This document shows positions 1 through 4,534 of a stretch of 6,392 nt of DNA, in pieces. The position numbers and the translations under genes are program-made. The notes under the pieces were generated by a model. That model was not told the origin of the DNA. It searched no databases and saw only the letters and a list, made by a program, of their open reading frames with translations. The first letter of the stretch is position 1. The number at the start of each line of letters is the position of its first letter. The stretch is from Acidobacteriota bacterium (GTDB taxonomy: Bacteria > Acidobacteriota > Terriglobia > Bryobacterales > Bryobacteraceae): NCBI GenBank assembly GCA_021788955.1, contig JAJYKC010000152.1:1-6392 (forward strand), in the 5' to 3' direction.

Positions 1-422
1 ATCAGGCTTTGCACACGGTCGAAGAATACGCTTTTCGGCGTGAAGCCTTCTATATTCACTGCCATCAGCATGTGTCCGACATTTGCCGGATGACTCATGT
101 CCTTATACATGGAGTTAACACCATTGCCAAAACCACCTCCGCTTAGTACGCCGGATAGAATATCGACCATCAGTGCGAGTGCATACCCCTTCGGACCTGC
201 CATGGTCAGAACCGATCCGTCAAGCGCCTTCTGTGCATCGGTAGTCGGATTACCATCGGGATCGAGTGCCCAATCTTGTGGTATCGAGTTGCCATTCCTC
301 GCAGCGGCCACTATCTTCCCGCGTGCCACGATGCTGCTTGACATGTCTATGATTATAGGAATATCCTTTCCCGTCGGGATTCCCATAGCAATCGGATTTG
401 TACCGAAAATCGCTTCGTAGCT
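1..422 (-). pseudogene. Malate/L-lactate dehydrogenase (Ldh) family oxidoreductase, N-terminally truncated fragment
   Basis: Reading the minus strand from about 422 down to 1 gives an uninterrupted frame of about 140 residues that runs off the window at its C-terminal side. Seen in order: [12 protein letters not shown] (about 404-369), DMSSSIVARGKI (about 347-312), WALDPDGNPTTD (about 273-238), AGPKGYALALMVDILSG (about 205-155), a glycine-rich SGGGFG stretch and a NVGH motif (about 90-79). This series is characteristic of the Ldh_2/YlbC family (NAD(P)-dependent oxidation of 2-hydroxy acids such as malate, lactate, ureidoglycolate or sulfolactate); the substrate cannot be told from this part. 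Family members are about 330-360 residues, so roughly the first 40%, including the N-terminal catalytic region, is missing. The frame stays open beyond 422 but changes into antisense EF-G sequence. A few more residues (PPWGS, 434-420) might still be Ldh. Hand-counted GC is about 47% in two sampled 60-base lines, far below the DNA to the right. The family call is confident; whether it is a true pseudogene or an assembly-cut gene is open. Confidence 0.8.
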
Positions 423-721
423 TCCCCAAGGTGGAAGTGCAGGCTCCGGTGGAGTACGCGGGCGACCTGATGGGCGACATGAACGGGCGGCGCGGGCGCA
501 TCACGGGCATGGACACGCGGGGGGGGACGCAGATTATCCGCGCGGAGGTGCCGATGGCGGAGATGCTGAGTTACCAGAACGATCTGATTTCGATGACGCA
601 GGGGCGGGCTTCGTTTCAGATGGAGTTCGACCACTACGATTACGTGCCGCAGTTGCAGGCGGAGAAGGTGATCGCGGCGGCGAAGGCGGCGAAGGCGGGG
701 GTGGAGGAAGAGGAAGAGTAG
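422..721 (+). pseudogene. fusA: Elongation factor G, C-terminal fragment (domain V only)
   Basis: The frame ending at TAG 719-721 encodes about 99 residues that match the C-terminal domain of the ribosomal translocase [33 protein letters not shown], a VPMAEM motif, [16 protein letters not shown], then HYDYVP and an Ala/Lys-rich tail ending in a run of five Glu. Intact EF-G is about 690-700 residues, so the GTPase domain and domains II-IV are absent. The frame is open back to a TTG at 398, but the residues coded at 398-421 are antisense to the Ldh fragment and not EF-G, so that start is not credible. A stand-alone domain V should have no GTPase activity. It could be the tail of canonical EF-G or of an EF-G2-type paralogue; the short remnant does not decide. 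Hand-counted GC is about 65-73%, like the genes on the right. Confidence 0.8.
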
Positions 722-735
722 GGGGATTGGTGTCA

Positions 736-786
736 GCGGCTTGCGGGCGAAGGCGGCCGTTCCATCACATAAGCCGCGGTCGCCCG
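736..786. repeat. Two interleaved 7-bp inverted repeats downstream of the EF-G fragment
   Basis: GCGGCTT at 736-742 is the exact reverse complement of AAGCCGC at 771-777, and CGGGCGA at 744-750 is the exact reverse complement of TCGCCCG at 780-786. The order A-B-A'-B' means the two stems cannot nest: they are either alternative hairpins or a pseudoknot-like fold. The element starts 15 bases after the EF-G stop, so it could act in the 3' UTR or as an imperfect terminator (T-rich GTTTGATTT follows at 787-795). No function is demonstrated, and loops of 28-29 bases are long for a terminator. Confidence 0.4.
765..775. repeat. 11-bp direct repeat, copy 1
   Basis: TCACATAAGCC at 765-775 recurs exactly at 875-885, 110 bp downstream on the same strand. 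Copy 1 overlaps the 3' arm of the first inverted repeat (771-777). No terminal inverted repeats or transposase lie between the copies. Confidence 0.45.
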
Positions 787-874
787 GTTTGATTTAACCG
801 ATTGACAATAAAGCGCTACTGTGCCACCCACCCGGCTCTCCTGGCCTCAAAAACAGTGAAATATCACATGACAG

Positions 875-885
875 TCACATAAGCC
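875..885. repeat. 11-bp direct repeat, copy 2
   Basis: Second exact copy of TCACATAAGCC. Its last base is the first plus-strand base of the TAG stop codon (885-887) of the minus-strand ATPase remnant. A shorter TCACAT also occurs at 864-869. The position at a gene end could suit a recombination or attachment site, but that is only a guess. Confidence 0.45.
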
Positions 886-1397
886 TAAGCCCAGAACGGC
901 ACGTAGCTGGCGTGCTTCCTGGAGGTATTCGTTGGGTCTCTGGGCTTTACGAGCCCCTCTTCGATCGTGTCTGCGATCACGCGCGAAGCGGTTGCGTAAT
1001 TCCTCTCCTCAATTCGAAGCCGCTTCCGCAGGGACGCGTTGGTCATCACCTGGCCGGAAACGTATTGCAAGGCGGCATGCTGGTAGCAGGCGCGCATTCG
1101 ATCCTGCCGGTCCATCCCTCGCAATTGGCGCCGCGCGTAGAGAATGGCGATCGTGTGATGTTCGGTCACGCGGAACTCTGGCGCAGGCAACTGATAGAGT
1201 TCCGCTTGGAATATGACTTTGTCGATGCCGCTCCCACGCTCTTCGCAGATCTTCAGGCGGCGCATAAATGCAGCCAGATCCTCGTTCCGCGACCGTGGCG
1301 GCTCGTCAATGAATCGCAGTGTGTCGATGAGCGGTTTCCCAGGGTTTGTAATCTCGATGCGGTTCGTGAAGACTTCTATCGTGGGACCTGTACAAGG
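885..1397 (-). pseudogene. ATP-binding protein of the AlbA_2 / divergent AAA-4 (RecG-like C-terminus) type, 5'-truncated
   Basis: From 1397 to the TAG at 885 the minus strand codes 170 residues. They begin GPTIEVFTNRIEITNPGKPL, the HATPase_c_4-type segment with its NPG motif, followed by LRFIDEPPRSRNEDLAAFM and RRLKICEERGSGIDK. A C-terminal winged-helix-like region follows (MTNASLRKR, then ASRVIADTIEEGLVKP), ending in YASYVPFWA-like HASYVPFWA. Proteins of this family, often annotated as transcriptional regulators or ATP-dependent helicases, have an N-terminal AlbA_2/Schlafen-type domain and total about 400-500 residues; that whole front is missing. An in-frame TGA (1400-1398) stops the frame just upstream of the homology. 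The first ATG inside the frame is at 1265, so an annotator may call a 126-residue protein at 885-1265, but the homology clearly starts further upstream. The hicA stop lies 33 bases upstream of the remnant. Family members are common in defence and mobile regions. I treat it as a decayed gene, with fairly high confidence in the family. Confidence 0.75.
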
Positions 1398-1430
1398 TCA
1401 CGGCGGAACTGGAGAGAGGAATAATCGGAC

Positions 1431-1658
1431 TCAGTAGAATTCGTCCCAGTCGTCGAGGCTGATGTGCGCCTGGTTGAGGATGCTTCTTATTGTCCCGGGC
1501 GGAACCTCGGTTTTTCTTGGCACAATCGCGATGTCGACGTCCGGACCGACGCGGCGGACAAACTTGACGTGGCTGCCTTTCTGGCTGGTTTCGATAAATC
1601 CGACAGCCTCGAGGCGGCGCTTGATTTCGCGGAATGGGAGAGGCTTAAGCCGCCCCAA
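1431..1658 (-). CDS. hicA: Type II toxin-antitoxin system HicA-family toxin (mRNA interferase)
   Basis: The product is 75 residues, a single small dsRBD-like HicA fold. Visible family features: LPFREIKRRLEAVGF (residues 7-21), the QKGSHVKF segment with the predicted catalytic His30, a beta strand IAIVPRK (43-49), then GTIRSILNQAHIS (55-67). HicA toxins cleave mRNA independently of the ribosome and are held inactive by HicB. I chose the TTG at 1658-1656 because it gives an MGRLKPLPFRE start like known homologues and has a GAGG Shine-Dalgarno-like stretch just upstream. The frame is open further upstream, to 1781 and beyond, but that part is out-of-frame hicB sequence. The start overlaps the hicB stop by 14 bases, so translation is probably coupled. 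Oddity: the usual VPRH at the end of the second strand reads VPRK here, so one commonly conserved His is absent while the GSH His is kept. Confidence 0.85.
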   Translation of the reverse strand: MGRLKPLPFREIKRRLEAVGFIETSQKGSHVKFVRRVGPDVDIAIVPRKTEVPPGTIRSILNQAHISLDDWDEFY

Positions 1659-1860
1659 CCTCGACCTCGATGGTACGCACCTTAGGCGGACGCGTTGGGC
1701 GCGGTGGCTCGAAGTAGAGTTCCAGGGCTTCGGCCAAGTTGGCCAAGGCTTCCTCTTCCGTCTCGCCTTGGCTGGCAACATCGACTTCGAGGCACTGGGA
1801 GACGTACCAGTTGCCCTCGAGCCAAACCGAGGCGGTGAACGGCCGTTTCATGACAACCAT
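1645..1860 (-). CDS. hicB: Type II toxin-antitoxin system HicB-family antitoxin
   Basis: The product is 71 residues from the ATG at 1860. It shows the HicB partially degraded RNase H-like fold: FTASVWLEGNWYVSQCLEVD (residues 8-27), the SQGETEEEALANLAEALELY helix (30-49), and a Pro-rich linker leading to a C-terminal KVRTIEVEV strand. The domain is followed by only about 20 residues, so there is no separate ribbon-helix-helix or HTH DNA-binding domain; it resembles the short HicB form seen in many environmental bacteria. It should bind and neutralise the adjacent HicA. Alternative starts are TTG 1875 and ATG 1851 (MKRPF); I prefer 1860 because GGAA lies just before it, but ATG 1851 is plausible. 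hicB comes first and its end overlaps hicA, so the order is antitoxin then toxin, and the two should be co-transcribed. About 70 bases separate it from the ctaA stop upstream on the same strand. Confidence 0.85.
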   Translation of the reverse strand: MVVMKRPFTASVWLEGNWYVSQCLEVDVASQGETEEEALANLAEALELYFEPPRPTRPPKVRTIEVEVGAA

Positions 1861-1930
1861 TGTTCCATAGAGCAAGAAAGGCTTCGCGGAACCGGATGGG
1901 GTGTGCGGTGAGCTCAGGGGTGACCGCTTC

Positions 1931-2890
1931 TTACGCTTGCAGCTCGGCTGTGGGATCGGGGCGGAGGGCGGCGAGAGAGAGGAAGACGAGGGCGATCCAG
2001 AGGGCGTCGGCGAGGAGGAGGTGGAAGATCTGCATGGGGACGGGGGCGAGGAGGGCGACGTTGAGGGCGCCGGCGATGAGTTGGGCGATGGTGAGGAGGA
2101 GGACGGCGAGGGCGAGGTTGCTGTGGAGTTTGGGGAGGTGGGCGCGGAGGACGCGGAGGGTCGAGAAGACGACGATGGCGGCGCCGACGAGTGCGGTGAC
2201 GGGGTGGGCGAGGCGGAGGCGAAGCACGAGGTTCGAGGTGGAGCTGAGGTCCTGATGCAGGCCGGCGGTTAAAGAAGTCGCGGGGAAGAGGGTGTCGCCT
2301 AAGGCGGCGAAGGCTCCGCTGACGCAAACGATGAGAGCCGCGATGAGAGCGGCGGCGAGGGAAGCCGGGAGAGAGCGGGCGGGGCGCACAGGTTGGGAAG
2401 AGAGCCAAGCGACGACGGCGAGCGAGGCGAGGAGGAGTTGGGTGTTGGTTAGGTGGGCGGCGAGATACACGACGCGGCCGATGGAGACGTTTTTGGCGAC
2501 GTAGTCGAACAGGACGAGGCCGGCGCCGAGCAAGGCTTCGAGCAGTAGGAAGCCGAGTGCCCAGAGGGTGGCGCGGCGGAGGACGTGGCCGGAGGGGAAG
2601 GCGCGGAAAGCCCAGACGACGAGCAGGACGACGGCGGTGAGCGAGGCGCCGCTCATGAGGCGGTGGGTGAACTCGATGATGGTTTGGACGGCGGCATCGT
2701 GGGGGACGACGACGCCGTTACAGAGCGGCCAGTGGTTTCCGCAGCCGGCTCCGGAGCCGGTGGCGCGGACGACGGCGCCCCAGAGAACGACGAGCACGTT
2801 GTAAATGAGGACGGCGAAAGCGTAGCGGCGAAAGGCGGGCGATGCGGTGTTTCGCGCGGCGGGGGCAAAGCGGGTAGCCACGTTTTTCAA
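1931..2890 (-). CDS. ctaA: Heme A synthase (COX15/CtaA family)
   Basis: Integral membrane enzyme that oxidises the C8 methyl of heme O to the formyl group of heme A, the cofactor of aa3-type cytochrome oxidase. The product is 319 residues from TTG 2890 (B. subtilis CtaA is 306), with eight hydrophobic segments spread over about 24-308. Diagnostic features: the GCGNHWPLC loop with paired Cys50 and Cys57, the EFTHR motif with Glu73 and His76, and His146 (AAHLTN), His229 (LAHP) and His290 (IFHLLLAD), which correspond to the conserved heme-ligand histidines of the family. The two-half architecture is complete and no key residue is missing. Start choice: no ATG exists near the front; TTG 2890 and GTG 2881 are both possible and neither has a clear ribosome-binding site. 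The frame is open far upstream, but that part is antisense to the oxidoreductase gene. It is transcribed divergently from that gene; hicBA follows 70 bases downstream on the same strand. No other oxidase gene is in the window. Confidence 0.92.
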   Translation of the reverse strand: MKNVATRFAPAARNTASPAFRRYAFAVLIYNVLVVLWGAVVRATGSGAGCGNHWPLCNGVVVPHDAAVQTIIEFTHRLMSGASLTAVVLLVVWAFRAFPSGHVLRRATLWALGFLLLEALLGAGLVLFDYVAKNVSIGRVVYLAAHLTNTQLLLASLAVVAWLSSQPVRPARSLPASLAAALIAALIVCVSGAFAALGDTLFPATSLTAGLHQDLSSTSNLVLRLRLAHPVTALVGAAIVVFSTLRVLRAHLPKLHSNLALAVLLLTIAQLIAGALNVALLAPVPMQIFHLLLADALWIALVFLSLAALRPDPTAELQA

Positions 2891-2944
2891 TGTAGCGCGG
2901 CGGCGCGACGGCGGTCGGAAAAGGGGTGGGAGTACAATGCTCGC
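2891..2944. promoter_or_regulatory. Divergent promoter region between ctaA and the FAD oxidoreductase
   Basis: Only 54 bases separate the two start codons, so both promoters must sit here or inside the neighbouring coding sequence. On the plus strand TACAAT at 2933-2938 differs from the TATAAT -10 consensus at one position and would start transcription at about 2944-2946, at the GTG start. On the minus strand TACATT at 2893-2888 is a weaker -10 candidate placed about six bases before GTG 2881. No good -35 is visible for either. Confidence 0.4.
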
Positions 2945-4525
2945 GTGGCCAAACAATACGACTGCGTTGTGGTTGGAGGCGGGCATAACGGGCTGGTGAC
3001 GGCGGCGTACCTGGCGGGCGCGGGGCGGAGCGTGCTGGTGCTGGAGCGGCGCGAACTGGTGGGCGGATGCTCGGTGACCGAGGAGGTTTGGGCGGGGTAC
3101 CGGGTGTCGACCGCGGCCTATCTGAGCAGCCTGCTGCAGGACCGGATCGTGAAGGAACTGGAACTGGAAAAGCTGGGATACCAGGTGGACGCGAAGGATC
3201 CGGCGTTCTTTTCGGTTTATCCGGATGGGCGGCACTTCTTCATGTGGCAGGACGAGGCGAAGACGCTGGGCGAGATCGCCAAGTTTTCGCGGCACGACGC
3301 GGACGTGTTTCCGGCGTACGAGGCGCACCTGGAGAAACTGGCGACGGTGGTGGAAGGGCTGCTGCTGGAGGCGCCGCCAGAGTTTCCGCCGGCGGGAATC
3401 GGGGATTTTCTCGATTATCTGAAACTGGCGGCGCGGCTGCGCAAGCTGGGCGCGAAAGAGATGACGGGGCTGGTGAACATCTTCACCATGAGCGCGGCGG
3501 ATTTTCTGGACCAGTGGTTCGAGTCGCCGCAGGTGAAGGTGACGCTGGCGACGGATGGGGTGATCGGGGCGAATGGTGGTCCGCGGTCGCCGGGGACGGC
3601 GTATATTCTGCTGCATCATGTGATGGGGGGCGTGGCGGGGCACCGGGGATTGTGGGGGTTCGTGCGCGGAGGGATGGGCGCGGTATCGAACGCGATTGCG
3701 GAGGCGGCGCGGCGGCGCGGGGCAGAGATCCGGACGGGTGCGGGCGTGAATAAGATCCTCGTGAAAGACGGCGCGGCGCGCGGCGTGGTGCTGGAGAACG
3801 GGGACGAGATTGCGGCGAAGGTGGTGGCGAGCAATTTGGACCCGAACCGGACGCTTTTGAACTTAGTCGGAGATTGCGAGTTAGAGCCGGAGTTTGCGCG
3901 GCGGATCCGGAACTACCGGTGCGAGGGGACGTCGGCGAAGATCAACCTGGCGCTGGACGGGCTGCCGGATTTCCGGGCTTTGCCGGGCGCGCCGGGGCCA
4001 CAGCACCGGGCGACGATGCATATCTGCCCTTCGATTGATTACGTGGAGCGGGCGTGGGATGACGCCAAGTACGGGCGGCCGTCGCAGGCGCCGATGCTCG
4101 AGATGACCGTTCCGACGATGTATGACGCGACGCTGGCGCCGGAGGGGCGGCACGTGATGGGAATTTTCCTGCAATATGCGCCGTACACGCTGCGGGAGGG
4201 AAGTTGGGAGGAGCTGCGAGAGCCCTTCGGGGACCGCGTGCTGGCCATCATTGAAGAGTACGCGCCGGGGTTCAAGGGGCACGTGATTCACCGGCAGGTG
4301 CTGTCGCCCTACGACCTGGAGCAACGGTTCGGAATCACGGGTGGGAACATTTTCCACGGCGAGATGAGCCTGGACCAGATGTTCTGCCTGCGTCCGGTGG
4401 CCGGGAGCGCGCGGTATGAGACGCCGGTGCGGGGACTGTACTTATGCGGGAGCGGGGCGCACCCGGGCGGAGGGGTGATGGGCGCGCCAGGTTATAACGC
4501 GGCGCGCGCCATTCTGAAGCATTAG
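2945..4525 (+). CDS. NAD(P)/FAD-dependent oxidoreductase, PYROXD2 / phytoene dehydrogenase-like (COG1233)
   Basis: The product is 526 residues, the usual size for the bacterial family. The N-terminus has the Rossmann FAD-binding motif VVVGGGHNGL (residues 8-17), and Glu34 at the end of the second strand (VLVLERRELVGG) is placed to bind the ribose of FAD. The C-terminal FAD-contact region (about 494-526) reads GLYLCGSGAHPGGGVMGAPG followed by YNAARAILKH, preceded by GNIFHGEMSLDQMF. The GHNGL and HPGGGVMGAPG signatures point to the PYROXD2-like branch rather than to true carotenoid desaturases. No carotenoid genes are adjacent, so a phytoene desaturase role is not supported; the substrate is unknown. 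The GTG at 2945 is chosen because the motif follows directly (VAKQYDCVVVGGG) and no in-frame ATG lies near it. GGGAG at 2928-2932 is 12 bases away, rather far for a ribosome-binding site, so leaderless initiation is possible. The stop lies 9 bases from the convergent hydrolase stop. Confidence 0.88.
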   Translation: MAKQYDCVVVGGGHNGLVTAAYLAGAGRSVLVLERRELVGGCSVTEEVWAGYRVSTAAYLSSLLQDRIVKELELEKLGYQVDAKDPAFFSVYPDGRHFFMWQDEAKTLGEIAKFSRHDADVFPAYEAHLEKLATVVEGLLLEAPPEFPPAGIGDFLDYLKLAARLRKLGAKEMTGLVNIFTMSAADFLDQWFESPQVKVTLATDGVIGANGGPRSPGTAYILLHHVMGGVAGHRGLWGFVRGGMGAVSNAIAEAARRRGAEIRTGAGVNKILVKDGAARGVVLENGDEIAAKVVASNLDPNRTLLNLVGDCELEPEFARRIRNYRCEGTSAKINLALDGLPDFRALPGAPGPQHRATMHICPSIDYVERAWDDAKYGRPSQAPMLEMTVPTMYDATLAPEGRHVMGIFLQYAPYTLREGSWEELREPFGDRVLAIIEEYAPGFKGHVIHRQVLSPYDLEQRFGITGGNIFHGEMSLDQMFCLRPVAGSARYETPVRGLYLCGSGAHPGGGVMGAPGYNAARAILKH

Positions 4526-4534
4526 TTGGCTGAG

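Noticed and set aside
97..420. Plus-strand open frame of 107 residues
   Set aside because: It is the antisense of the Ldh-family fragment, whose conserved motifs on the minus strand are unmistakable.
912..1424. Plus-strand open frame of 170 residues
   Set aside because: It lies opposite the ATP-binding protein remnant and has no recognisable motif; the minus frame carries the family features.
1462..1911. Plus-strand open frame of 149 residues
   Set aside because: Antisense to hicA and hicB, with no recognisable features.
1905..1927. Possible terminator hairpin after ctaA (GCGGT/ACCGC arms)
   Set aside because: Only 5 paired bases around a long loop and no T tract on the minus strand; too weak to annotate.
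1901..2272. Very acidic Glu/Asp/Gly-rich plus-strand frame
   Set aside because: Low-complexity composition is a by-product of GC-rich third positions in ctaA on the opposite strand.
2585..2944. Upstream extension of the oxidoreductase frame over ctaA
   Set aside because: It is antisense to heme A synthase; the FAD-binding motif begins a few residues after the GTG at 2945, as expected for the family.
2891..3643. Upstream extension of the ctaA frame, making a 570-residue protein
   Set aside because: The extension is Arg/His/Pro-rich antisense of the oxidoreductase gene; CtaA homology and its usual length fit a start at 2890 or 2881.
3067..3753. Plus-strand Gly/Arg-rich frame of 228 residues inside the oxidoreductase gene
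   Set aside because: It is a different frame of the same strand with no family features; the 526-residue frame is the real one.
2945..4525. Carotenoid biosynthesis (phytoene desaturase, crtI) assignment
   Set aside because: The GHNGL and HPGGGVMGAPG signatures match the PYROXD2-like branch, and no carotenoid partner genes are present.
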